Positions 23,791-37,400 of a stretch of DNA of 64,000 bases are shown here, in pieces (within the stretch, counting starts at the first letter, position 1; every line of letters starts with the position of its first letter). The DNA is from Tamarix chinensis (lineage: Eukaryota; Streptophyta; Magnoliopsida; Caryophyllales; Tamaricaceae). Made by a program: the position numbers and the translations under genes. Location: positions 10,282,527 to 10,346,526 of the forward strand of contig CM060174.1 in the NCBI GenBank assembly GCA_030549775.1, read 5' to 3'. The notes under the pieces were generated by a model, which saw nothing but the letters and a program-made list of their open reading frames with translations, had not been told where the DNA came from and ran no database searches.

Positions 23791-25447
23791 CTATCTTTCC
23801 TTGAAGTGTATTTGCTTCTGTTTCTTTCCACCAGCCAGAATACGCTGAATCTGTAGACCACGACTGAAAGCTTGGTTGAATAGTAGCCTACTTTGGAAAT
23901 CTGTGACGAAGGGGAACCAGGCTAAAACTGCCACTGGCGTAAAGATTATTAGCCCCATGACATAATCATAACCTCTTGCCAAGGCTTTGATTGAACCCCA
24001 CATTCCGATGGCTTTGACCACTGGCCTCATCGCTAATGATATCTGATAACACAGCAATCATCCACAGTCATCAGTGAAATTTATAATTCGTAATTGTAAC
24101 AACTAATCACGTTTTATGAAGTAATCAGGCATTCGGGGCCCGCCTAAACTTAACTACAAATTTCAGCCATGAGTTCGAGGACAAAAGAACAGTCCAGCCT
24201 GACTTTGTCTACATACCTGCATTAGAGCCCATCCTGTTGGCATGAACCCCAAAAGGCTGGCAAATATGTCTCCAACTGTGAGGTTCAGGAACACGAAGAA
24301 AATAACAAGAACCACAACAAATCCAACAAAGAGGAGAAGCTTGAGAAGTCTGAACATCAGCTGGAAATCTGCACTGAACTTCTTTCTGCCCATGGACACA
24401 ATCTGCAGTTGGAAGAGTGAACAAGGAAGTATATCCGTTCCAACAAGATGAAAAGTAATACTATTCATTTGTGGTGAAAAAAAAAATATAGATTTTTTAC
24501 CTTCAAAATGATTACCACACCGACAATGACCAGCCAGGATAGCCCATATACCTAGAATACAGCACAAGAAACACAGACCACGAGGTTAATATTTCAGTAT
24601 AAAAGATTCAAAATGTAGGTTATAGTGACATGAACAGAGAATTACTTACTATAATACTTGTATCATTATTTGCCACGTGTAAGTGATATACTATTCCATA
24701 CTGATAGATAAAGAAGCGCAGAGAGAGAACAATTTCCCAGAAACGCCCTGAGAATCCTGTATGTTGCAGATGTTCCTGCTCTTCCTCCCACCAAGACAAC
24801 CAGCTCTTATTTGCAGGCACACCGATTCCACCATGACTGCTTATCCATTTTGACCAGTCATCCCAATCATCTACTATCTTCTGCCATTCAAATCCTGAGG
24901 GATTGAACAGGAAAGGAGAAAATAGCCATGAAACAACCAAGAACCACATGGAGGCACTTAGAAGCATATAGGCCTTAGAATCAGGTGCTGCAGACCCATA
25001 CAGCTGGTAAATTATTAGCAAGACCATCAGCTCTAAAGCTTTTGTAAAATGGCTTCTCGAGTACAATCGGTAGTTCTCCGCAAATTTTTCATGCCGTACT
25101 ACAAAACCACGTCCAGTAGCTCTATACTTGGCCCCACCATGCAAAATTGCGCGTCCAAAGTAGTGCACTTTCGTCCCGAGGGAGAAAGTGAAGAATAAAG
25201 CTGCAAGTTGCAGCTGCATGATTATTGTTTCACTAAATGCTGTTCTAAAACCTCTCTCCAGTCCGATCTCCATCACCATGGGCAAAGTCATCAGGAGTCC
25301 CAGTTGAACTAAAGACTGTGAAGCCAGTGCTGCCTTCAAGGGATCGTTTCCCCTCATTCGAGCAACCTTAACAATTGACTCCTCCAAGCCACTCAGAGAC
25401 AGGTAAAGTTTGCCATACAAGTAAACATACACTGTGAGCACAACCAT
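23791..25447 (-). CDS. CALS5: CALS5 exons 38-41: C-terminal membrane block
   Basis: Residues 1497-1924. Exon 38 is by far the longest exon (798 nt). It carries [60 protein letters not shown] from about residue 1605, and [18 protein letters not shown]. Exons 39-41 add hydrophobic helices ([45 protein letters not shown]). The protein ends with [15 protein letters not shown], conserved in the family, and a slightly extended tail IHFKER before TAG. Confidence 0.93.
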
Positions 25448-28400
25448 CTGCCAACAGAAGAATTGTACTTAAGTTGCTGAAAAGTTGGTGAAAGAGCTTC
25501 AAAAAAGAGGCTTTCTTAAAGCACTGTTAGAAGGGAGTTGAAACTTAAACTGTGCACAAGTTTAACAAAAACATTCGTGCAGGCAAACACGAATAAGCAG
25601 GTATCAATAATTCAAGACATCATATCACGATCAAGTGATATCTTCTTATCGTATAAAAATTCACATCTTCATAATACCAGTAACTCTGTATTTAATTAAC
25701 TATTTCATTTTCTATTGGCAGCATCCCCCTGACATCAGAAGCTGATACACTTATAGATATATTGAATTCAGGTTTTACATAGTGAATCAGCATAAAATAT
25801 TAGCATATGGTCACAAACTGTTTCATACATCAATATGATTTCTTGAAGTTCAAACCAATCTTGTACTGTTGCGTGTGACATTACAAGTTGTCTTCTGAAT
25901 AAATTATACATAATTTCAATTCCTCTTGAAGCTGATTGCAACTGTCATGTGCTCGGATGTGTATATAGGTTAAGGTAGAAGGATAAGGGATTTCATAATA
26001 ATATTTGATAATAGATCATGCCATAGGCCTATGTATTGGGCTTTTGAAAATTATTACTTGGTAGCAGAAAATTACCATGGCACTGACGTAAAATCCAATA
26101 GTAGTGAAGTAGCATGACAGCATGCGGAAAAAGTCAAATCGATGACCTAATCGATAGATGTCCCTGCTCAGTGTTTGCTCCCCGTTACCATTGGCGATTT
26201 TTGCCTCAAAAAGAGAGATTTGGTTAAGCCCGACATCTCGACCCTTCCCAACTTGAATATACTCATGATGAGTGATATTTCCACGCCTTAAAGTTGAGTT
26301 GAAGCCTGCAACAATTTATGGAACAAAATCCAACAGTAATTAAGGATGAAAATTATGCAAAGCATACTTAGAAGTTGGTAGGCATGAAAGAAATCACATA
26401 TCAATACACAGGTTAAAAAAATGCTTAGATGGGAATAAAAAATCCTACCAGCAAAAATGTCCTCACTCAAGTTGACGCCACGAGAAGCCTTGCTGATACC
26501 ACCACGAGTGATGTGGAATATCCTATCGAACACATCTGGATGACCATAGTGAAAACGAACCCTGACATTGTCCAAGGATATTTATATGAACAAGTACAAA
26601 TTTGAATCACATCATGATATGTCACATGTATGAATCACCCCCCCCCCCACACACACATACACAAAAAAAAAAAAAAAACTCCCCTAATGTTAAATTGTAT
26701 TGTCTTTATGACAACAGTTGGGCAAATGTGTGCCTTCTATGCCAGCCTTTAAGGCCTCTTACGAATTAAAAACTGAACTCATCATGTCACTAGTATATAT
26801 ATCATCCTAGGGAAAATGGAAAATGCATCAGAAAAATCAAATTAGTCAATTACTTAGTTTTTTATGCTCAATCTCATAGTTAGAAGCAAATCTGTGTATT
26901 TGTCACCTTTAAACACATCATGCATATCCAACACACTTTCACAAAATCATACCCATTGAAAAAGATGCGTTTTGGTAAGCATAAATAGGCGATGGACACA
27001 GATGACAAAGAAAAACAGGAAGAACACTACATACATCAATTAACATCCACAGGTTATGAGATGCTCAAACACTAAGCAGCTCAAGAACAAATAAATTAAT
27101 GACTTATACTTTAACCCCTTAAACACTTGCCGATCTAAATTTCAGAAGAAGAAAGTAAATCCATACTTCAACGGTCTTGCAAGAACTCTTTGTCCGATAG
27201 TGACAAAACTGGTCTCTTGATTTGACATAAACCATGCCAAAGAAGATACACTGTACAGGGGAGATACTCATACTTCAGACAAAAATGAAAACGAGGAGGA
27301 TAAATTTAGGTTTGTCACGTGGAAACAATAATTAATAGAATGACCTTCCAGTGAAGATATGTTCACGAACACCCAGAATTGTAGGAGGACGCACTCCATG
27401 ATCTTCATTGAATTCTTCCAAGAGATTACGCATTTTTAAAGCTTCTTCCAAGTAGTTGTCCTGCAACAAGTAATATATATAATAGAGATAAATGTGCTTT
27501 AATTTCACAGCCAAAATCTTCATATATAATCCACATCTCAGGATCCAGGATTAATTAACCCTTGCCTGATTCATATCAATTGCCTGCAGAGCTTCCCCTC
27601 TCGTGAAAATGATAGCATGATTTTGGTTTTCAGGCTTCCCTTCTCCAATTTTTGCGGGACCAGGCAACTTTATTCGATATATTTCCTTCAGGTTCAAATC
27701 AAATGCCAATCCAATGAAGGAAAACCATACCATCAAGAAAGGTTGACCATGTTGTATTCAGAGTTCAAGCAGGATATACTAACTTACCTGATCAAGATTG
27801 TCAGACCCTTTGACCAATACCGAGTAATATACTTTCTGCACCTTTCCGCCATCTCTCTCCTCAACCTCATCAATATACGCTACACGCAGAGACGGATTAC
27901 TGGAGAAAAATTAGCGTTGAGGCTCAGACATGGTTAAGTGAAATTATGAACTGAAATTAGAACTTGGAACTCTATATATTTTTTGGATTTCCAGAATTAA
28001 TGAGAACATACTTAAGCATCAAATTTAAAATGTCTGTGGCACGGCGGTCTCCGCTCCTCTTTTGTTTACCATAGTTTTGGCATGTTGCCACATAAGTGAA
28101 CTTCATGTCCGCAACAGCTTCTAACTGCGCATATAGGGACCTTTGACTCTTCTTTTCCTGCTCTGTTGGTTCGCTGTGAACTTTGTAACCTTGCAAAATC
28201 TCTGTTCATTGAACTACAAATATCAGAAGAAGATAGTGCTAGCTCTTACCACAAGACAACCAAACTATATAGCATTCAGTAGTCTGCAGACCAAGTCCTG
28301 TAATGAACAGTTGGGTTTTGGCAATTAAGAAGCATTGATATCTATGTTTCAAGCTACTAATGTGGTTGAAAAGAAAGCTAAGGATAAAAATGATCAAAAA

Positions 28401-31400
28401 CAAAATGGGAGCAGAGAAATGGACTTGAGTTCGATAAAACGAATAACACCGGTCAGATGAAGAGATGGATCAATATTATCTCTTGGAATCGCAATAGATC
28501 CCATGGTAGTAAAAATGATAATAAAAGAAACGAAAGAATCAGAAGCTAAAAACATGCAGAACAATGATTCTTCATATTATCTGCACAACATTTTTCCTAA
28601 TTTTTTGTCTTCCTGCTTCTTCCAAGACGAGACCAAGTAACGAAGTGCCCATTTACTGAAGCTAATATTAAGTTGACTTAAAAAGTTAGGGTTGTGATTG
28701 ACTGAATTATCACTAAACCTTGTTATCCTCATTTGAAAACAATTAACTTTACTTGGGATTAAGCGATCAACTTCAAGTCATTTATCCATTTGCTTTCTAT
28801 GTGTTCAGAGTAACAATTTCATAATCCATTTTTGATAGCCATCTAAAACAATGTCATTTTCATTTTAAGTTAAGAAATGTAAAAATGACTTAGGCTATTT
28901 AAACAGGACTGAAGAATCATCAGCCGAGATACTCTGCCTGAAAGTAAAGCCTCTTACCACTTTCATTAGCCATATCCAGAAAAGCCTGAAGCCTCAAAGC
29001 CCTCCTATAGTACATCATTCCTCTAACTGCAATGTAGCAATGTAATTTCTTGAATCCTGAGTAACAACAGAACTAGATTTGGAACTTTTATATGGAAAGA
29101 AGCAAGCATTATAACACACCAGTTCTGCAGAGAGTCTGTCCTCGTAGAGAAACCCAATGACGAAGTTGCAGAATATTCTCTTCGTTTTCCCACACCTCAC
29201 TTTCTCCCTTGCAGTTGACTCTTTCCATAAAGTTGTTCCATTCATCTAACATGTGTACAATAGAGCATGTCAGTAGGAATATATATAAAATTTGAAGGGG
29301 ATGTCATTTAAGGAAATACTTGTAACTAGACAGTATGTTTGTAGGATTATGGACCAGGAAAAATCTTTTGCAGATAGTATAGGACCGATACACCATCTTC
29401 ATTCTCCATCTCAAGGTCACTTCTGGAATAGACAGTCTCTTCACTGTAGTAAGGAGTAAGGACACTGGGAACACAGTGGAAATATAAAGTAAGAGTTGAT
29501 AGGTATTGGACCTAGTAGTAGTTAGGATATGTATAGACTCATTTCCATCAAATAAGGGAAACAGTCATGATTTGCATGAGATGTGTCAAGTTGAAATAAT
29601 AAGATTATGCATCCTTAAACACAAGTTGCCTCTGCCAAAAACATCCGGTGAGGAAACAGTGAGGGCTTGCTCAGACTCTCACTTGATAGTGCACCTGAGT
29701 TTGCGGTTCAAGAAAATGAATTATAAATCCCAGTATTGTGTTATTTGTCCTCTATCAGTCTAGAAATATACTTTTACATCTCCATCTACTAAGAGATTAA
29801 GCAATGTTACAGGCAAGCCACATAAGTTCACATGAGAATGTATGCCAGTTAACAGAAAAAACCACTAATTATGAAAGCAGAAGAGCCTTCGAGATTTGTC
29901 TTTGTAAGCTTAAGTGCAAAAGAAATGTCATTAATTTCTTGACATACAAATGTTGAGTTTGTAACCATTTGTTCTGAATACTATAAAATGCATTCAAGGA
30001 ATATAATTCCCGAAACCTGAATGAAAGCATCTTTCGGACTCGAGGAGCACGTGGCATGTCCATAAAAAGTGAGTTTGTGAAAAATGCTATCCTTCTTCGA
30101 GCTTCAAGGTTTGTTGGTACATCAACAGCAGATTCTCTTACGGTCAAAAGTATATAGAGACGCGTAATCTGGAAATTAGATGAACTTTACATTAGAATTT
30201 TTGTGGAAGGGATCCACAATTTTCCAGCTATATACAGCAAGGTCACATTAAAATCTACCTGTTCTTCCCATTGTGAAGTTACAGCGGGAGGAAACACTGT
30301 AGCAGGTTTAGGGTCGGTAGCAGCAAAAAGTTGCTTTCCAGGACCCTTGCTGCTATTTCCCAGTTCTTGCAATTCACTACAAGCATTGCAACATTTCAAT
30401 AAGCCACACTTACAAAATGATTTCAGGTTGAACAAAAAATGTCAATAAAAATATGATGACACTGACCGAATCTCATTCACCATCATATCACGGGTAACAA
30501 CTTCCAGCATGTCCTGCAGCAACAATATAACAGAATCCCGCTTGGAAGGATTTGCATCTCTCTACAATATGCGAAGACAAAGTTATATAACCATAGAACA
30601 CTACTTTAAATCCAGTTATTTAAACAAGAAAGAAGCCCATGATTTGTTACTCACCAAAATCTTGACAAGTTCTACAAACTTCTCACAAAGTTTAGGCAAC
30701 GCACTCATTCTGAAATTTGCTAGGAATGTGTTCTTCGAAATGTTATTTTCAACTTCTTTTACAATGGTAGAAATTATCCTGCCCAGAAAGAAATTAGAAA
30801 AATAAGAATTTCAATACTCTATCAGATAAATAGTAAGACGTAGCAAGATCTATATGATTCAGAACCATATGCGTACATAATGCTTCATACAAATGACTTC
30901 TGGATACTTGCATTGGATAACGTTCATAAACAGAATATAAAAAGAAACAGACTTAAATCTAAATATTCAACATAAAGCCAAGATTTTACAACAATACAAC
31001 TGTCTTTTCCCATCTCAGATTGAAGACTAGAGATATAATTCATTGCATTCAAATAATCTGCCAACTTATCCCATTCCACTCTTTTGTATTTGTAATTGAG
31101 AAAATAAGTCCAAGGTAACAAAACAAACCTCTTCTCAGTTTCTCCAGCAATCAAAATATTAAGTATGTGCTTAAATGATTCATAGCATTCAATCACAGCA
31201 CATTTCATGTATTCATCAGCACATATGCGCTTCCAAAGGTCAGAATCCTTTTTCTGAAATTGAACAGCCATGTCCAATGCTATCGGGATCTGCATGAACA
31301 GAGAATAAGCATGCCAGAACAGAATTCCTTCAGCATTTATACAAGAATGGTACATGGTATTCCCAAAATAGATCATGCTCACCTTGCTTGCAAGCAAAAA

Positions 31401-34400
31401 TGGTGGCCACTGGATTATCTTCAATCTAGGATCAGAAGAATATGGAACTAGTAAAAGATCCATCTCCCTTCACCAAACAAGAATACAAGTTCAGTACACC
31501 CAAAAAATGATGAAGTAAACAACAGGTATGCGCTGAGATGCCTTGCCTATCACTTATGAGGTCTTCCTCCCGGAAGCTACATATAATTTCATTCCACAAC
31601 TGAGCAAATTTAGCTGCTTCACTTCTCCTGCTAGCGTTAACCTGTAATATATAATGGATGCATGTGATTATTCTCATAATGTGAGACCATGTAAGAATTC
31701 AAATCTAGGATGGAGAGCAACCTCAGCGAAACGTTTTGATAACGAGAACCCTTTTCTTTTTGACCTATCAGATGGCACCAAGTAGGCATTGAAGGCACCA
31801 GGCAAAGATTGGAATCTCGTCCTTAGCATGCCAAGAGTTCGTATCTATTATAAGAGAAGGGAAAATAAAAAATCCATATCAAAAATAAATAAAAAAAGGA
31901 TAAGCGCAGACACTGAAACAACCTCATGCCCTTATCCCACTAAGTGAGAATAAATGATAGCAACAGCTGCCCAATATATTGCCATAGAAAAGGCAATATG
32001 ACATTGGGTATCCTTTGGATTAGTAATTCTTTATTGATTGCATGGTTTGTAGGGACAGCTTTCAGTTTTATGGTGGAGAAATGGGCATGTATAGTAAGCA
32101 TAATAGGGTTGAGCATCAGTTTCCCTTTGTAAACCCTATCACTTCTGACTATCACATAGTATTTGGTTGGCACCTGCGATGGTTGAGCACACATCTAACT
32201 GCTCCACAAAACACCTGTTAGGATATTAGGTTTTTCAGGTTTATCGGTTGAAAAAAGGTATCGGGGAAATGCCAAATAATTGATCTCTAGTAAGTTCACT
32301 GTAGCATAATGGTTTGATGTTACAAGCCTGCTGGAATTTTATCCTCTAGTTTTAGGGGATTAGATATAATATGATGTAATCAATAATCAACCAAGTAGCT
32401 GAAATCCCAAGAGTTGGGTAGTAGCATGGGCAACAAGAGTGCCAAACAAATCTTGCCACAATCACAAGCCTGGCAATAGTGATTTGCACTTCTCTCACTC
32501 ACGGCAAACGTGATCCTTGATGTTGTGCTGCTTAGTTAGCGAGGGAAACCCATGAGAAATATCCCTATAATGCTATGAATATTAAGTGCTAAATAATTAG
32601 CAACAGGGAAGTGAAAGGCAAATGGGGAAGATCTGCTACAGAACACAACTTCTATTATAACTTGAACGAGAAGGAAATGACATAACATGTAAATTACCTC
32701 TCCCAGGCGATCAAATGCCCCGATGAAACCACCATACAGTGTGGAGAATAAGGCGTACCAAATTTGAGTATCCATAAAATAAACCTGCATATACATAAAA
32801 TGTTACCAGTTACTTCCATCTAAATATTTGAAAATAAATTGTCTGAAAAAAATAAAAAGGGTAAAAGGAAAGAAAAAAAAAATAAGGATGGCTTATCAGA
32901 ACTACATAATCAGACACACCAAAATAATTGGAGCCCAAAGTGAGACGACCGCACCATAGTTTTCTTTAGCTGCATTAACAACAGAGATGTTAGTTATAAC
33001 AATAATTTAAACTGCAATAAAAATAAATAAATAAAATAGGAATGATAATAAGATGAACACCTTTGGGGAAAAACTCATGCCAGGTATATCGCACCCTATC
33101 AATACTCATTATGTCTTTTGTTGGCTTCACAAGAGGTCTTATCTACAAAGTGATAAATCAAAAGTTGATTTAATACTCAAACATAAATAATGTCAACATC
33201 TTTAAAACCAAGTCTATAAAGATTAGAATTTACCTGGATAAAATAGCTAAATGCAATTTTGGAAGACAAAAGTAGCACCCAAAAGAGAGTGTACCTGTTG
33301 GAGTTTTTTTTTTTTTTTGGTGACAATAATCGACAAATGGTAAATAAACATAGTAGAGAAAGAAACCTTCCATTTCAAACTATGTGTCATCCCAAACTTA
33401 CTTTATAAGAGAAAACTGACTTTCATGCATTCCCCTCCCAACATAGATTCTTGGCTGCACAAAAACAAATAATTTAGCCCAAGTGGAGCAATATCAACAA
33501 CAATTGTAAATTATTAGGAATCGCTAAAATGGGAAGGCTCATCCTATAATTACCATTGTTCGAAATGAAATAAAATTAAATAAATACAGCAATAAGACAT
33601 AGCCTTTGAAAATTGATTGGCATCGAAAAATAGCAACAAGACAAAATCTTTGGAAATTAATTGTCTTAGAAAAATAGCAGCAAGATCCTACTAAGTTGTG
33701 TTGTTTGCATTTGCAAATCACTGCATTTATATCCAAGTGATATAATTGTATATTTACTTAACATCAAACCATATTCAACTCAGGTGAAAGAAATAAAAAA
33801 TAGAGGATGAAAGTTCTGGAAAATCAAGTACCTGAGACCACCATAAAAGAAACCTTATGATGAGCCAGTCTGAGTTCTCAATAAAACGCCTAAGCATTGG
33901 AAAAATGAAGAATGCCGCAGCAAGGAAGTTTGGGAGCAAATATATAGCCACGGCCAATAGATACAAAGGAGGGACGCCCTTCACTTTTTTAAGAAATGAA
34001 AGCACGTCTCGCATCTTTTGAGGTGCCACGTCAAAAGAATTCACATAGAAGACTGGAAGAACAATTGACCATGCCAAACTAACAAGTATTTTTAGCAAAT
34101 TTCTTAGAACATCGCTGAACATACACCTGCGGTAGCCTGGGAAATTTATTATGAGGTCCAGCATGCCTACAACCAACACAATACAAATAGCACATTAAAT
34201 ATCACAATCAATAGCACCCCACACGAGATGAAAAAGAGTTTATCATATCTTTATATCAAGATGTAGGTAGCCTCATCTAATCAACTCTAAACAGAGAGGT
34301 TGATTGTAAAAGACCTGTACATAGGCTTGAGGGGGGAATCAAACCTGAGATATTTAGGTAACAAGTCCATATATATACTCCAAAGACAAAAGATCAATTC

Positions 34401-37400
34401 CCAATACTACTTTAGTAAGTTTGTAACAGTTCTGAATTTCAAATTTAAATAGAATTGTTTACATGTTTTCGGTACTAGCTAACGATTCATAATATATCAT
34501 AAAAGGAAAAGCTAAACATGCCTTTTGATAGAGGTTCAATTGATGTAATGTTGCACATTGGTTAGCCATAATCTCAGGATCTTTTGGTCTTGATTGCACG
34601 ATAATGTGTGTGAAAAATAAAATAATTATGGTTATCAGCACCTCTTATAACATTCAAGTTATTGTAATTATAGTTACAATAGTATGCTCAGAGTTAAATT
34701 TCTACATCTCCAGACAAGTATCATGGACTTCAAGTTGGAATGTCATACTCTGAAGGAAGCGAAGCAAGGCTGCAGTGATGAAAATGCTTGAAACCGAATA
34801 TAAAACGTCTTTATTAAAAATATCCAAAGGCGAGGTGTTCTTCCATGCAATGATCACCATTGCCTGCAAGAAAACAATAAGTTCATTTACAATTTGTTTA
34901 ACCAGTACCTCAAACATTTGTTAATACTTAATTCTTTTTTCATAAAATAGTATAACTAGGAATTCAATGACAAGTAAATGCATTGATTAATGTTGTTGAG
35001 TTCTAAGAAACTTTCATTACTAGTAATCTTATATAGTGCCTAGAGTCAAATCTAACTTTCAAGGGGCTCTAGACGAGAAAAATATTCACCTTATACACAC
35101 ACGTGCAATGCATGTACAATACATGCATAATTCACATGCAATGCATGGGCAATACACATGTAATGCATATGACATTCACCTGTAATGCATATGCAATGCA
35201 CGTACAATATATGTATAATTCACATGTAATGCATATGCAATGCATGCTAATTGCAAAGCACTAGATCGTAAACTAATATATATAATGTTTCATACAAATA
35301 TGGGGCCTAAGGATCTGGAGGCCCTAGGCTATTGCCTACTCAGCCTTATACTTAAGACCAACACTAATAATGCCCTAGCCTCTCTAATAACAATTCTTAT
35401 TATTCCAACATTCCATTTATCCTTTTTTTATTGTTAGTTTATTTTAAATAGTTCCAAGAAACTATTTAAACTAAATAATGCAAATAATTTATTTTAGCAT
35501 TTCTAAAGCACTGTTTACTATAAAAATAAATTGATGTAATATGATGCATTTATCTAGTGTAATTTTGTTCTTTATTGTTTTTTCAAATCACTCAAAGCAA
35601 AATGGGACATAAGGAGCAGAAATTATTAGATTCAAGTTGCTAGGAAAGTGGTAATGTTACAATAGTACCTGTAGTGCCAATATATAGAAGGTCCAAAGAC
35701 GATCAAAACTTCGAAATATGTGCCAAAAGGTTCGTGTCTCAATGAAATAGGACTTTCCAATGCTTTTAGTGCTTTTCTGAGACACCTTTCTACCCTGGCA
35801 TAGCAAATAAGCAAGTGAAGTTATTAAGAGTTTTATAATCAAGGTTTTTGATCAATTCTAATACCTTTCCGGCATCTCTTGTTGATCTAAAGAAATCACC
35901 ATCATCACACATGGGCCAACCGAGCGAGAAACAATCAGATGACCTAGAGGAAATAAAATAGGCAAATTTGAATGTCAAATTATAAAATGAGGCATTCATT
36001 CCATCATGCCATCAGCCTACTAAAATTACATTTACACACCAGAAATACTCATTTAGATCATCATAGTTGCACCAAGCTAAGTGAGGGGCTGTGCCATTTT
36101 TGCTCTTCTTAGCTTCCTGAGAAGATCAAAATGACTATTACTACATCCATACATCGCTGTCTAATTCAAATAAGAGTTGAAAAAAAAATGTTTATAATGC
36201 CATTGCAATTTAATTACCTTGTCAATTACATGATATAGGGGTGTAATAACCTTTCGAAGGAAGGATTCATCATCCCCGCCATACGATGGCTTTATGTTTT
36301 CTCCCGTTACTATACTGACATTTCCAGCTAACAAGCCATGAAGTTCATATGCCATCTAAATAGATGTGAAGACCCCTTATTAAGATACTTAGACATATTA
36401 AACATAACTTATTTTCCGATGAATGAATGAACAGAGCTTACATTATGAAAAATGTAGCATAAGCATTCAGGCATGAAGCGAACATTGGCTGCTTCACCCC
36501 AAATAAGAAGATATAGACCCATATATAGTAGCTTCCTCTGTTGAATATCTTGCTGTCCTTGAGGGAGCCTATTGCAAATAATATACAAATAAATAAAAGC
36601 TAATCAAACCAATTTCACATCAGAAATCCAGAACATAAATAATTAAATGCTTTTCACTAACGCACAATAACATAAAGCAAGTAAATTAGAAGCAAGTTAC
36701 TAGAAGCTCACCTTAAACTGTGTTTTCTCCCCAAATACTTGCACCATGTTTTGTAGTTCTTAAAAAGCTTGTTCATAACAGCATCAACAGCTCTATCATC
36801 AAGCTGCAGATAAAGATAAAGAATAAAAATGTCTATATGCAGAGTTGAGATATAGATAAGTCAATATGGAGTGAACTTTCCTATTTTTTCCTACAGGACG
36901 TCAAGCAGTTTCAACAGTAAAAAATGAGTCAAATTAATGTGCCTGAACAGCATTTGCGATTAGTAAAAGGTACTTGCCTTATTCAGGGGCTCAGGCTTTG
37001 GATGAAGTCTTATGTGAACATTGCCTAAAAGAATTATTAGGTTCTCTCTCTGGTTCCTAACATTATCTCTCTGCAGCAAACACAGAAAAGCAAGGCTCAT
37101 AATTTGCTAGTATGGAAATAGGCATCATACTCTATAATCAAAAGTTTCATTCCAGGTGCCAAATAAACCATGCCTGAAATCCAAACATGGCTCTCAGCCA
37201 ATCAAAAAGATCTAAGTCATTTGTTTTCTGCTTATGTTGTTGAAACCCAGGTGGCCAATTTAAGCCACGTGTATTCCATAGGGCAGCCACTGCAGCTTTA
37301 ACCTGTTAAATAGGGAATAATAAACTTAAACGTCTGGTTATATGGGCCAGAAGAGCATGGCAGATAAAGATTCATGCAGTTGGAGTTATGTGACCTCTTC

